Positions 27,505 to 36,704 of a stretch of 64,000 nucleotides of DNA are shown here, piece after piece. Position 1 is the stretch's first letter; each line of letters opens with the position of its first letter. The notes under the pieces were generated by a model. It was not told the DNA's origin. It saw only the letters and a list, made by a program, of their open reading frames with translations, and ran no database searches. This stretch comes from Enterococcus_D entomosocium. Lineage in GTDB: Bacteria; Bacillota; Bacilli; Lactobacillales; Enterococcaceae. Made by a program: the position numbers and the translations under genes. The stretch lies in the NCBI RefSeq assembly GCF_030441895.1, contig NZ_JARJAS010000006.1; one strand, 5' to 3'.

Positions 27505-27570
27505 CAATCATTCGTCTTTATGAACCCGACTCTATGCTGTCGAACCGTTCAAGGCGAATGATTGTTTTTT
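27505..27570 (+). terminator. Terminator after VOC gene
   Basis: A perfect 10-bp outer stem (CAATCATTCG/CGAATGATTG) with a long, partly paired loop and T6 after it. Confidence 0.8.
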
Positions 27571-27588
27571 GTTTTAATGCAAGACATT

Positions 27589-27616
27589 TTGCAGCCAAAG
27601 GGCTAAAATTGATAAT
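27589..27616 (+). promoter_or_regulatory. Promoter of the phosphoesterase gene
   Basis: -35 TTGCAG (27589-27594), 16 bases, -10 GATAAT (27611-27616). The start codon is 35 bases after the -10. Confidence 0.5.
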
Positions 27617-27650
27617 AAGAGACTCAATTGCCTTTAAGGAGGGAATGACT

Positions 27651-28385
27651 ATGCAAAACTATCTTTATGCAATCAGTGATATTCATGGAATGGCCGATCT
27701 TTTTAAAAGTCTTCTTGCGGAATATGATCCGAAAATCCATCAGTTGCTTTTGATTGGTGATTTAAATGACCGAGGGCCAATGTCCAAAGAGTGTTTATTG
27801 CTTGGAAAGAAATTAGTCGAAGAACATCAAGCGATTTATTTACGTGGCAATCACGAAGAGTATTTTCTGCAATTTCTAAATGCCCCTGAGGATTGGTTCG
27901 CCGCCTACGTACGCAATGGTGGCAAAGAAACGATTGAAAGTCTTTTGCATATAGGCGCCACTGAGGAGTATTCGCCGACGGAAATCGCCTTAATGATTCG
28001 AAGTAGGTATGGAGACTTAATAGAGTTTTTAATGGAGCGACCACTTTATTACGAGTGGGGAAAGTACCTCTTTGTCCATGCGGGCGTGGATTTAAGTAAA
28101 AAAGATTGGCGGAAGACCACCGACCACGATTTTATCTGGATTCGCGAACCTTTTCATAAAGGGAAAAACCGTACAGGAAAAACGATCGTTTTTGGCCATA
28201 CCATCACGCCCATGCTGCATGGAGATATGCAGACAACAGATCTTTGGCAACAAGACGACAAGATCGGCATCGATGGCGGGGCAGTATTTGGTGGATCGGT
28301 GCATGGCGTGATTTTTGATGACAAAGGGGTCCTTCAAGATATCGAATATCAAAATTTAGCAGGACCTTGGCAACCAGACTTTTAA
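27651..28385 (+). CDS. Metallophosphoesterase (Ser/Thr phosphatase-like)
   Basis: A 244-aa calcineurin-type phosphoesterase with the full metal signature: SDIHG (about 8-12), GDLNDRG (about 36-42), RGNHEEYF (about 62-69), FVHAGVD (about 139) and VFGHT (about 179). It resembles bacterial Ser/Thr protein phosphatases and Ap4A hydrolases (PrpE type); I cannot choose between them. The ATG at 27651 is 7 bases after AAGGAGGG and is preferred to an ATG two codons earlier. It is a single-gene unit. Confidence 0.85.
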   Translation: MQNYLYAISDIHGMADLFKSLLAEYDPKIHQLLLIGDLNDRGPMSKECLLLGKKLVEEHQAIYLRGNHEEYFLQFLNAPEDWFAAYVRNGGKETIESLLHIGATEEYSPTEIALMIRSRYGDLIEFLMERPLYYEWGKYLFVHAGVDLSKKDWRKTTDHDFIWIREPFHKGKNRTGKTIVFGHTITPMLHGDMQTTDLWQQDDKIGIDGGAVFGGSVHGVIFDDKGVLQDIEYQNLAGPWQPDF

Positions 28386-28409
28386 AAGTCTTTTCTAAAA
28401 AGAGAAAAG

Positions 28410-28478
28410 CAGCCATTACAAGAGCCCCGAAGCAATGTTCCTTTCGTGCCTTCTTGTTTCCTCAATGGCTGACTTTTT
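28410..28478 (+). terminator. Probable terminator before tex
   Basis: CAGCCATT (28410-28417) pairs with AATGGCTG (28464-28471) over a 46-base loop, followed by AC and T6. The loop is long, so efficiency is uncertain. Confidence 0.45.
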
Positions 28479-28520
28479 TATGTTAAAATAGCAAAAGCAA
28501 CAAAGGAAAGGTGAGAACGA

Positions 28521-30707
28521 ATGGCAGAAATGAATCAAGAGGTACTTGATTTAGTGAAACAAGAACTAACCTCTTTTACCCAAAAACAAATCAGTACGGT
28601 GTTACAGTTGTTGCAAGAAGGAAATACCGTTCCGTTTATTGCCCGCTATCGTAAAGAAATGACGAATGGACTTGACGAAGTTCAGATTCGAGAAATCGAA
28701 GAGCGGTATCAGTACTTAGAAAACCTAGAGAAACGCAAGCAAGAAGTTTTGCGCTTGATAGAAGAACAAGAAAAGCTAACGCCTGAACTATCACAGGCGA
28801 TTTTAGCTGCGACAAAAATGCAGGCCGTCGAAGACCTGTATCGTCCTTATAAACAAAAACGACGCACCAAAGCGACGATCGCCAAAGAAAATGGCTTGGA
28901 ACCATTTGCTCAGTGGCTGTTAAGCTTCTCAAAAATAGGTGACGTACAAGAAAAAGCGACCGAATTTATGAGTGATGCTGTTCCTACTGTAGAAGATGTC
29001 TTGGCTGGCGCCCATGAGATCATTGCAGAAGGCGTTGGTGATACTGCAGAATTTCGAAGTTGGATTCGGAGCTATTATTCTAACAAAGGACTGTATAAGA
29101 GCACGGTCAAAAATGCTGAAAAAGATGAAAAAGGCGTTTATGAAATGTATTACGATTTCCAACATCCTATCAATAAGATGGTTTCCCACCGGGTTTTAGC
29201 CACCAATCGTGGAGAAAAAGAAGACATTTTGAAGGTAACGCTTGTGGCAGATGAAGAAAAAATCATGGAGTACCTACGTCGGAAATTGATCACAAATAGT
29301 GATTCACCCGCAGCCAGTTTTGTCCAAACTGCTGCTGCTGACGCCTTGAAACGTTTTATCTTACCAGCGATCGAACGAGAGATCCGCAATGAGTTGACAG
29401 AAAAAGCCGACGAACAAGCAATTGCGATTTTTGGAGAAAATCTTCGCAATCTGCTGCTGCAGCCTCCGTTGAAGGGGAAAGTCGTTTTAGGGTTTGATCC
29501 AGCGTATCGAACGGGCTGTAAATTGGCCGTCGTTGATGAGACAGGAAAAGTATTAGCGATCGAAGTGATCTATCCCCATAAACCGGCGCCGATGAATAAA
29601 CGAGAAGCGGCTGGACCAGCGTTTCGTCGCTTATTGCAAACCTATAAAGTTGAAATGGTCGCAATCGGTAATGGGACGGCGAGTCGAGAGTCAGAGCAAT
29701 TCGTCGCTGAACAATTAAAATTGATCGATCAAGAGGTATATTATGTGATCGTGAATGAGGCAGGCGCTTCTGTTTATTCGGCCAGTCCGATCGCCCGGCA
29801 AGAATTCCCTGATCTGCAAGTGGAAGAACGCAGTGCCATCAGTATTGGTCGCCGTCTGCAAGATCCGCTGGCAGAATTAGTCAAAATTGATCCACAATCG
29901 GTGGGCGTCGGGCAATATCAGCATGACGTCTCACAAAAACGCTTAGCCGAACAATTGGATTTTGTCGTTGAAACAGTCGTCAACCAAGTAGGCGTTGATG
30001 TCAATACCGCAAGTGCGGCACTCTTACAGCACGTGGCTGGTCTAAATAAAACGACCGCTCAAAATATTGTGACTTATCGAGAAGAAAAGGGGGTATTTAC
30101 GCAGCGCAATCAACTGAAAAAAGTCCCTCGCTTAGGGCCAAAGGCCTATGAACAGGCGATCGGTTTTATGCGGATTCCTGGCGGAAAAGTCATTTTGGAC
30201 AATACCGGGATTCATCCAGAAAGTTATGACACTGCCAAAGAAATTTTGGCGCTCGCGGATATTTCTCTAGCGGGGCTTGGGAAAGAACAATCGGAAGAAA
30301 ATAAAGTGAAGTTGGCGCAAATGCGTCCAGCAGAACTTTCTGCTAAATTGTCTGTCGGGAAAGAAACCATCACAGATATCTTAAAAGCGTTAATGCAGCC
30401 AGGACGTGATATGCGGGATGAAATGCCAGCCCCATTATTGCGCAAAGATGTGTTGAGTATGGAGGATCTAAAACCGGGAATGGAACTGAAAGGAACTGTT
30501 CGAAATGTGATCGACTTTGGTGCTTTCGTCGATATCGGTGTCAAACAAGATGGACTGGTTCATTTGTCGAAGCTGAGCCGTTCGTTTGTAAAACATCCGA
30601 AAGACGTTGTTTCCGTTGGTGACGTCGTAACCGTTTGGATCGAGCAAGTAGATGTCAAAAAAGGCCGTATCAGTTTAACAATGGTCGATCCAGGAAATGC
30701 TAAATGA
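28521..30707 (+). CDS. tex: Tex family RNA-binding transcription accessory protein
   Basis: The 728-aa protein has the Tex order: N-terminal helical region, YqgF/RNase H-like domain (about 325-430, VVLGFDPAYRTGCKLAVVDETG), helix-hairpin-helix pair (about 495-560, GVDVNTASAALLQHVAGL), and a C-terminal S1 RNA-binding domain (about 648-720, GMELKGTVRNVIDFGAFVDIG). Tex affects transcription and toxin expression in several bacteria; the mechanism is unclear. GGAAAGGTGAG precedes the ATG. sprT overlaps its stop (ATGA). Confidence 0.94.
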   Translation: MAEMNQEVLDLVKQELTSFTQKQISTVLQLLQEGNTVPFIARYRKEMTNGLDEVQIREIEERYQYLENLEKRKQEVLRLIEEQEKLTPELSQAILAATKMQAVEDLYRPYKQKRRTKATIAKENGLEPFAQWLLSFSKIGDVQEKATEFMSDAVPTVEDVLAGAHEIIAEGVGDTAEFRSWIRSYYSNKGLYKSTVKNAEKDEKGVYEMYYDFQHPINKMVSHRVLATNRGEKEDILKVTLVADEEKIMEYLRRKLITNSDSPAASFVQTAAADALKRFILPAIEREIRNELTEKADEQAIAIFGENLRNLLLQPPLKGKVVLGFDPAYRTGCKLAVVDETGKVLAIEVIYPHKPAPMNKREAAGPAFRRLLQTYKVEMVAIGNGTASRESEQFVAEQLKLIDQEVYYVIVNEAGASVYSASPIARQEFPDLQVEERSAISIGRRLQDPLAELVKIDPQSVGVGQYQHDVSQKRLAEQLDFVVETVVNQVGVDVNTASAALLQHVAGLNKTTAQNIVTYREEKGVFTQRNQLKKVPRLGPKAYEQAIGFMRIPGGKVILDNTGIHPESYDTAKEILALADISLAGLGKEQSEENKVKLAQMRPAELSAKLSVGKETITDILKALMQPGRDMRDEMPAPLLRKDVLSMEDLKPGMELKGTVRNVIDFGAFVDIGVKQDGLVHLSKLSRSFVKHPKDVVSVGDVVTVWIEQVDVKKGRISLTMVDPGNAK

Positions 30708-31168
30708 CCCAACAAGAATTGCAGCGTTTGGTGGAAGAGCTTTCGCTGTCTGTTTTCAATAAACCATTTACGCATCGAGCGGTATTTAATTCTCGCTTAA
30801 AAACAACCGGTGGCCGTTACCATCTAAGTGATCACCACTTGGATTTCAATCCAGTGATGCTTACTGAACACGGGATGGAGGTTTTTATCGGCATTATCAA
30901 GCATGAATTATGTCACTATCATTTGCATTTAGCAGGTCTTGGTCATCGTCACCAAGATCCTGCTTTTAAAGCATTGCTGGCAAAAACGGGAGGCCTGCGG
31001 TATGCACCTCCTGCCAAAAGGACAGCTAAACATCGCTATCGATGTCAAAATTGCGGCTGCGAGATTCGGCGGCAGCGGCGTGTGGATATCAAAAAATATG
31101 ATTGTGGAAAATGTCGTGGACGTTTGCTAGAAATAGGAAATGATGAGAAAAGTCAAGTCGAAAAATAA
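30704..31168 (+). CDS. SprT-family zinc metallopeptidase-like protein
   Basis: A 154-aa SprT-like protein with the zinc site HELCH (His67, Glu68, His71) in IIKHELCHYHLHLAG and a C-terminal four-cysteine zinc ribbon (CQNCGCEI ... CGKC). The eukaryotic relative SPRTN cuts DNA-protein crosslinks; bacterial SprT function is little known. It is translationally coupled to tex, the usual pairing in Lactobacillales. Confidence 0.88.
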   Translation: MTQQELQRLVEELSLSVFNKPFTHRAVFNSRLKTTGGRYHLSDHHLDFNPVMLTEHGMEVFIGIIKHELCHYHLHLAGLGHRHQDPAFKALLAKTGGLRYAPPAKRTAKHRYRCQNCGCEIRRQRRVDIKKYDCGKCRGRLLEIGNDEKSQVEK

Positions 31169-31174
31169 AACTCG

Positions 31175-31249
31175 TTGCTATTTTTTTCATTTTGTATGAT
31201 AATGTAGGTCGTGTGACAACCTGATATTTGTCAATACACGCGTTTTTTT
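31175..31249 (+). promoter_or_regulatory. murC promoter followed by terminator-like leader hairpin
   Basis: -35 TTGCTA (31175-31180), 17 bases, -10 GATAAT (31198-31203). At the expected RNA start lies a hairpin, CGTGTGACAA (31210-31219) pairing with TTGTC-aat-ACACG (31228-31240), then CG and T7. It may simply end tex-sprT, or act as an attenuator in the murC leader. Confidence 0.5.
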
Positions 31250-31282
31250 ACGACGCGGATTTGAGAAAAGAGGATTATAATA

Positions 31283-32617
31283 ATGGAAAAACAAAACAAA
31301 ATACATCATTTTGTTGGAATCAAAGGTTCCGGTATGAGTTCATTGGCTTTGATTCTGCACGAAAAAGGCTACCAAGTACAAGGCTCTGATGTGGAAGAAT
31401 ATTTCTTCACTCAACGTGATCTAGAAAAAGCAGCAATCAAATTGTTGCCTTTCGATAAAGCAAACATTCAACCAGAAATGGTCATTATCCAAGGGAATGC
31501 TTTCCCTGACACCCACGAAGAAATCATACGGGCCAAAGAACTTGGTTTAGAAGTCACTCGTTATCATGACTTTATTGGCCAATTCATTCAGCCCTATACG
31601 AGTATTGCTGTGACTGGTTCTCACGGAAAAACCAGTACGACAGGATTACTTTCTCATGTCTTAAGCGGCATCCGGCCAACAAGTTTCTTGATTGGCGATG
31701 GTACCGGTCATGGGGAACCTGATGCGGAATTCTTCTCATTTGAAGCCTGTGAATACCGCCGTCATTTCTTAGCTTATTCACCGGACTATGCAATTATGAC
31801 CAACATCGATTTTGATCATCCGGACTATTTCCACTCGATTGACGATGTCTTCTCAGCCTTTCAATCGATGGCAAGTCAAGTAAAAAAAGGCATTTTTGCT
31901 TTTGGTGATGACGAGTACCTGCGTAAACTTGAAGCAGATGTCCCAATCTACTATTACGGAGTCAACGATAACGACGATGTTCAAGCAAAAAACATTGAAC
32001 GCACCACCCAAGGTTCAGAGTTCGACGTCTTTATCCATGGTGAAAATATTGGCCATTTTGTGTTGCCAGCGTTTGGTCAACACAACATCAATAACGCACT
32101 CAGTGTGATCGCTGTGGCTTACAAAGAAGGATTGGACATGAAAGAAGTTGCCGCTGAGATGCTCTCATTCCCTGGAGTGAAACGTCGCTTCAGCGAAAAA
32201 ATCGTAGCGGATATGACGATCGTAGACGATTACGCCCATCATCCTGCAGAAATCAAAGCAACGATTGATGGCGCTCGTCAAAAATATCCGGATAAAGAGA
32301 TTATTGCTGTTTTCCAACCACATACCTTTACCCGTACGATCGCTTTAATGGATGAATTTGCGGAAGCGTTAGATCTTGCAGACCATGTGTATCTATGTGA
32401 TATTTTTGGATCTGCTCGTGAATCCCGAGGGGATGTTAAAATTGAAGATCTGGGCAATAAAATTCAAAGAGGCGGAACTGTGATCAAAGAAGAGAACGTT
32501 TCTCCGCTACTAGATCATCAAAATGCTGTCGTGATTTTTATGGGAGCAGGCGATGTGCAAAAATTTGAAACAGCCTATGAAAAACTACTAAGCAATACAA
32601 CTCGTAACGTATTGTAA
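31283..32617 (+). CDS. murC: UDP-N-acetylmuramate-L-alanine ligase
   Basis: Adds L-alanine to UDP-MurNAc, the first amino acid of the peptidoglycan stem. The 444-aa Mur ligase has the Rossmann start HFVGIKGSGMSSLALIL, the ATP loop TGSHGKTSTTG (about 110-120), the DYAHHPAEIKAT motif (about 316) and QPHTFTRT. Length is normal. AGAGGATTATAATA precedes the ATG. It is a single-gene unit with a leader hairpin upstream and a terminator downstream. Confidence 0.96.
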   Translation: MEKQNKIHHFVGIKGSGMSSLALILHEKGYQVQGSDVEEYFFTQRDLEKAAIKLLPFDKANIQPEMVIIQGNAFPDTHEEIIRAKELGLEVTRYHDFIGQFIQPYTSIAVTGSHGKTSTTGLLSHVLSGIRPTSFLIGDGTGHGEPDAEFFSFEACEYRRHFLAYSPDYAIMTNIDFDHPDYFHSIDDVFSAFQSMASQVKKGIFAFGDDEYLRKLEADVPIYYYGVNDNDDVQAKNIERTTQGSEFDVFIHGENIGHFVLPAFGQHNINNALSVIAVAYKEGLDMKEVAAEMLSFPGVKRRFSEKIVADMTIVDDYAHHPAEIKATIDGARQKYPDKEIIAVFQPHTFTRTIALMDEFAEALDLADHVYLCDIFGSARESRGDVKIEDLGNKIQRGGTVIKEENVSPLLDHQNAVVIFMGAGDVQKFETAYEKLLSNTTRNVL

Positions 32618-32625
32618 TCAAAGAT

Positions 32626-32657
32626 TCTTGTGGCGTGTTTGCTGCAAGAGTTTTTTA
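32626..32657 (+). terminator. Terminator of murC
   Basis: Stem TCTTG-tg-GC / GC-tg-CAAGA with T6 two bases later, just after the stop codon. Confidence 0.65.
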
Positions 32658-32691
32658 CATCTGAAGTTTTTGCAAAAGCAGCACCGCGAAC

Positions 32692-32719
32692 TTGCACTTT
32701 TGTCGGCATCTGATAGAAT
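32692..32719 (+). promoter_or_regulatory. Promoter of the hot-dog/BI-1 gene pair
   Basis: -35 TTGCAC (32692-32697), 16 bases, extended -10 TGA-TAGAAT (32711-32719). The same TGATAGAATA string occurs ahead of polA and ylaN. Confidence 0.6.
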
Positions 32720-32758
32720 ATACTCAGATGAAACTATTCTTTTTGGAGGAATTAAATT

Positions 32759-33232
32759 TTGAATATAGGAAAACCGCGAAAAATAGGGAAAAGTATTGAA
32801 GATATCGAGGAAGGCGATTCGTTATCCTTAACAGAATCGATCGAAGACAATCAACTGTTGTTATATTTAGGACTTACTAATGATGCAAACCCTTTGTATA
32901 TTCAACATGACTACACGCAAAATACTGAGTATCAGCGTCCCATCGTACCATCCATCATGTTGATGGGGATCATCACCAGTGCCGTATCGAAACATTTGCC
33001 TGGTCCTGGCTCTCATGTAGTCAATTTTTCGGTGAACTTTATTGAACCTGTATATCATTATGAAACATTGACCTTTGAATTCGAAGTGATCAAAGTGGAT
33101 AAAATGAAAGACGTGGTAACTATTTCGGTTGAAGCGATCAACACAGAAGATCATCGTATTTTAGATGCTGTGGTCATGGTCCAGCCGCCAAAAGCAGTAG
33201 CAGTAAATGAGGAGGAACAACAAGATGAATAA
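32759..33232 (+). CDS. MaoC-like hot-dog domain protein
   Basis: A 157-aa single hot-dog protein. The segment GLTNDANPLYIQHDYTQNT followed by IVPSIMLMGIITSAVSKHLPGPGSHVVNFSVNF matches the MaoC/(R)-hydratase pattern, whose Asp and His act in enoyl-CoA hydration. The substrate is not evident; a fatty-acid or acyl-thioester role is inferred. It starts with TTG, 8 bases after GGAGGA. Its end overlaps the next gene by eight bases. Confidence 0.75.
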   Translation: MNIGKPRKIGKSIEDIEEGDSLSLTESIEDNQLLLYLGLTNDANPLYIQHDYTQNTEYQRPIVPSIMLMGIITSAVSKHLPGPGSHVVNFSVNFIEPVYHYETLTFEFEVIKVDKMKDVVTISVEAINTEDHRILDAVVMVQPPKAVAVNEEEQQDE

Positions 33233-33917
33233 TTTAAACAATGAAACCGTCCAAGCTCAAGGCTTAAATCGCTTTTATTCAAAAGTGTATTTATTCTTCG
33301 GCGTTGGGCTTGCGATCAGTGCGATCTCGGCCTATATTTTTGGGGAAGTCTTCAAAGCGCAAACCCTGCAATTTATCAACAATTTTCCGCTAGGATTTAC
33401 CGGTCTTTGGATCTTACAGATCATTTTAGTCATTGTATTAGGTGTGAAGGCGCAGAAAAATCCGTCCTTGACCGTTGCTGGCTTTTTAGTCTATTCGCTC
33501 TTGAATGGATTGACCTTGTCTGTGACATTGATGATCTATGACTTTGGATCGATCGTGGGGGCATTTGTTTCAGCAGCCGTCACTTTTGGTGTCATGTCAG
33601 CATTTGGGATCATGACCAAACGTGATCTAAGTGTGGTTGGTCGTATCGGCTATGGTCTGTTGATCGGGATCATCATCTCAACGCTCTTGAATGTATTTAT
33701 TTTACGCAGTCAACCGGTTGACTTTTTCTTATCGATCGTGACCGTCTTTGTCTTTATGGGAATCACCGCTTATGACAATCAGCAAATCCGCAATGTATAC
33801 TTCGCAACGAATGGTGGCGCAAATACAGGAGTGGCCGTTTTCATGGCATTACAACTGTATTTAGACTTCATCAACTTATTCCTAGCGTTATTGCGAATCT
33901 TTGGCAAAAACAACTAA
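33225..33917 (+). CDS. Bax inhibitor-1 family membrane protein
   Basis: A 230-aa membrane protein with seven hydrophobic segments and the BI-1/TMBIM pattern, including the conserved late loop VFMGITAYDNQQI and the C-terminal LYLDFINLFLALLRIFG. Bacterial members (YetJ) are pH-sensitive calcium leak channels. The ATG at 33225 has GGAGG nine bases upstream; an earlier in-frame start lies inside the preceding gene. A terminator follows. Confidence 0.9.
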   Translation: MNNLNNETVQAQGLNRFYSKVYLFFGVGLAISAISAYIFGEVFKAQTLQFINNFPLGFTGLWILQIILVIVLGVKAQKNPSLTVAGFLVYSLLNGLTLSVTLMIYDFGSIVGAFVSAAVTFGVMSAFGIMTKRDLSVVGRIGYGLLIGIIISTLLNVFILRSQPVDFFLSIVTVFVFMGITAYDNQQIRNVYFATNGGANTGVAVFMALQLYLDFINLFLALLRIFGKNN

Positions 33918-33920
33918 AAA

Positions 33921-33949
33921 AAGTGCGAGGAAACTCGCCTTTTTTTTTT
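33921..33949 (+). terminator. Terminator after BI-1 gene
   Basis: Stem GCGAG/CTCGC with a GAAA tetraloop, A-rich before and T10 after. Confidence 0.9.
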
Positions 33950-34001
33950 GTATAAAATGAGAGAGAAAACAAAGCAATTCATCGCTTTTGTGCCCGTTCT
34001 T

Positions 34002-34010
34002 TGATAGAAT
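34002..34010 (+). promoter_or_regulatory. Extended -10 promoter of polA
   Basis: TGA-TAGAAT, 33 bases before the polA ATG; the -35 is unclear. Confidence 0.5.
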
Positions 34011-34043
34011 AAAGAGGAACTTTTTGAGAAAAGGAGTAATCAA

Positions 34044-36689
34044 ATGCCAAAAAATAAATTACTACTCGTTGATGGGAATAGTGTGGCTTTTCGCGCGTTT
34101 TTTGCGTTGCATAATTCATTAGAACGGTTTAAAAATGCCAACGGGCTGCACACAAATGCCATCTATGCGTTTCATACTATGTTTGAAAATGTGATGGCAA
34201 AAGAACAGCCAACACATGTTTTAGTGGCTTTTGATGCTGGAAAAACCACCTTCAGGACAGCGATGTATGAAGATTATAAAGGTGGGCGTTCAAAAACCCC
34301 TGGGGAATTTAAAGAACAAATGCCTTACATTCGCGAATTGATCAACGCGTTAGGTGTTCAATACTACGAATTAGATAACTATGAAGCCGATGATATCATT
34401 GGCACATTGGCAAATAAAGTCGATAAAGAGCTATTTGATGTCGTCGTTTTATCTGGCGATCGCGATTTGACCCAGCTGGCAACGGAGCACGTGAAAGTTG
34501 ACATTACGGTCAAAGGCGTTAGCGAAATTGAAAGTTATACGCCCGCTCATGTGGCTGAAAAATATGACGGCCTAACACCCTTACAAATCATCGACATGAA
34601 AGGACTAGCTGGCGATGCTTCCGATAATATTCCCGGCGTCACCAAAATTGGTGAGAAGACAGCCATTAAGCTTTTAAAGGAATATGGCTCCGTTGAGGGA
34701 ATCTATGAACACATCGATGAAATGAAAAAAAGCAAGATGAAAGAAAACTTGATCAATGACCGTGAGATCGCCTTTCTTTCAAAACAATTAGCAACCATCG
34801 ATGTGGATGCGCCCATTGAGGTCGATGTCGACAAACTGAAATATGAAGGCAAAGATTTAGAGAAATTGGTGCCATTCTACCAAGAAATGAACTTTAATAG
34901 CTTCTTAGATAAGCTGCAAATTACAGCTGAACCAGTTGAGATGGAAGACATTTTGTTTTCGGTCGTTGAAGAAGTAACGGAAGATATGTTCCAGGGAGAC
35001 ACAGCATTGTATGTCGAGATGATGGGGGATAACTATCATTTGGAAGACATTGTCGGTGTTGCTTGGGGCAATCAAGAAAAAATTTATGTCAGCAATCGTG
35101 AAGAATTGTTTGAAAGTCCAGCCTTTACCGATTGGTTAAAAGACGAGAAACGTAAAAAATTCGTCTATGATGCCAAACGCACGTACGTGGCGTTAAACCG
35201 GTACACGACAGCACCAAAGGGAATCGCTTTTGATGTTTTATTGGCAGCTTATCTTTTAGACACGAATGATACGAATAATGACATCGCAGGTGTTGCTGCT
35301 CACTATGGCTATGATGCGATCCAATCGGATGAAGCGATTTATGGAAAAGGAGCGAAAAAAGGGCTGCCGGCGGATGAGGAAGACTTCTTTGCTCATTTAG
35401 CCCGTAAAGTAGCGGCGATTACAAACCTAACACCAAAACTTACGGAAGAATTGGCAGCAAAAAATCAAACAGCGCTCTTTGAAGAAATGGAACTGCCTTT
35501 ATCAATGATTTTAGCTGAGATGGAGATTACCGGCATCAAAGTTGATGCGTCTCGCTTGCATCAGATGAAGGGCGAATTTGCACAACGGTTGCATGAAATT
35601 GAAGAAAAAATCTACGCCGAAGCTGGAGAAACCTTCAACTTAAACTCGCCGAAACAACTGGGTGTGATTTTATTTGAAAAAATGGGCTTACCAGTTATCA
35701 AAAAAACCAAAACTGGCTATTCGACCGCAGTCGATGTGTTAGAACAACTAAAAGAGCAAGCACCAATCGTTGAAGACATTTTGACTTATCGTCAAATCGC
35801 TAAGATCCAATCAACCTATGTAGAAGGCTTATTAAAAGTGATCCAAGGAGATGGCAAAGTCCATACGCGATATGTACAAACCTTGACCCAAACTGGTCGT
35901 TTAAGTTCTGTCGATCCAAACTTACAAAACATTCCGATTCGTTTAGAAGAAGGTCGAAAGATCCGCGAAGCCTTTGTGCCACGAGAAGCTGATTGGGTTA
36001 TCTATTCTTCTGACTACTCTCAAATCGAATTGCGGGTGTTGGCACATATTTCAGATGATACCCATTTGAAAGAAGCCTTTATCGAAGGTCAAGATATCCA
36101 TTCAAGCACAGCGATGCGAGTCTTTGGTATCGAAAAAGCAGAAGATGTGACACCAAATATGCGTCGTCAAGCCAAAGCGGTCAACTTCGGTATCGTTTAT
36201 GGTATTTCTGATTATGGATTATCACAGAATCTAGGAATCACCAGAAAAGCCGCCCAACAATACATCGATACGTATTTTGAAAAATATCCTGGTGTGAAAA
36301 CGTATATGGAGGATGTGGTTCGTGAGGCGAAGGACAAAGGGTACGTTGAAACCTTGTATCATCGCCGTCGTTACTTACCTGATATTAATTCTCGCAATTT
36401 CAATATTCGAACTTTTGCTGAAAGAACCGCCATCAATACACCGATTCAAGGAAGTGCGGCGGATATCTTAAAAATTGCCATGATCGATCTGGCGAAACGT
36501 TTGAAAGAAGAAAAATTAGCAGCAACGATGCTGCTGCAAGTACACGATGAACTAGTCTTTGAAGTACCTGAATCTGAATTGCCTCGTCTTGACGCTTTAG
36601 TGAAAGAAGTGATGGAGCAAGCCGTTGCATTGCATGTCCCTTTACTGACAGACAGCAATTGGGGCAAAACATGGTACGATGCAAAATAA
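34044..36689 (+). CDS. polA: DNA polymerase I
   Basis: Fills gaps and removes RNA primers. The 881-aa protein has an N-terminal 5'-3' exonuclease (about 1-290, LLLVDGNSVAFRAFFAL; NYEADDIIGTLA; VVLSGDRDLTQL) and a C-terminal polymerase with motif A (SSDYSQIELRVLAH), motif B (RRQAKAVNFGIVYG) and motif C (VHDELVFE). The central 3'-5' proofreading domain is present but its acidic residues are missing: the expected DxE is replaced in LYVEMMGDNY. This loss is usual in low-GC Gram-positive Pol I. mutM starts 15 bases downstream. Confidence 0.96.
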   Translation: MPKNKLLLVDGNSVAFRAFFALHNSLERFKNANGLHTNAIYAFHTMFENVMAKEQPTHVLVAFDAGKTTFRTAMYEDYKGGRSKTPGEFKEQMPYIRELINALGVQYYELDNYEADDIIGTLANKVDKELFDVVVLSGDRDLTQLATEHVKVDITVKGVSEIESYTPAHVAEKYDGLTPLQIIDMKGLAGDASDNIPGVTKIGEKTAIKLLKEYGSVEGIYEHIDEMKKSKMKENLINDREIAFLSKQLATIDVDAPIEVDVDKLKYEGKDLEKLVPFYQEMNFNSFLDKLQITAEPVEMEDILFSVVEEVTEDMFQGDTALYVEMMGDNYHLEDIVGVAWGNQEKIYVSNREELFESPAFTDWLKDEKRKKFVYDAKRTYVALNRYTTAPKGIAFDVLLAAYLLDTNDTNNDIAGVAAHYGYDAIQSDEAIYGKGAKKGLPADEEDFFAHLARKVAAITNLTPKLTEELAAKNQTALFEEMELPLSMILAEMEITGIKVDASRLHQMKGEFAQRLHEIEEKIYAEAGETFNLNSPKQLGVILFEKMGLPVIKKTKTGYSTAVDVLEQLKEQAPIVEDILTYRQIAKIQSTYVEGLLKVIQGDGKVHTRYVQTLTQTGRLSSVDPNLQNIPIRLEEGRKIREAFVPREADWVIYSSDYSQIELRVLAHISDDTHLKEAFIEGQDIHSSTAMRVFGIEKAEDVTPNMRRQAKAVNFGIVYGISDYGLSQNLGITRKAAQQYIDTYFEKYPGVKTYMEDVVREAKDKGYVETLYHRRRYLPDINSRNFNIRTFAERTAINTPIQGSAADILKIAMIDLAKRLKEEKLAATMLLQVHDELVFEVPESELPRLDALVKEVMEQAVALHVPLLTDSNWGKTWYDAK

Positions 36690-36704
36690 ATGAGGTGAAC
36701 AGAG

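Noticed and set aside
34950..35060. Loss of proofreading residues in DNA polymerase I as a novelty
   Set aside because: An inactive 3'-5' exonuclease domain is usual in low-GC Gram-positive Pol I.
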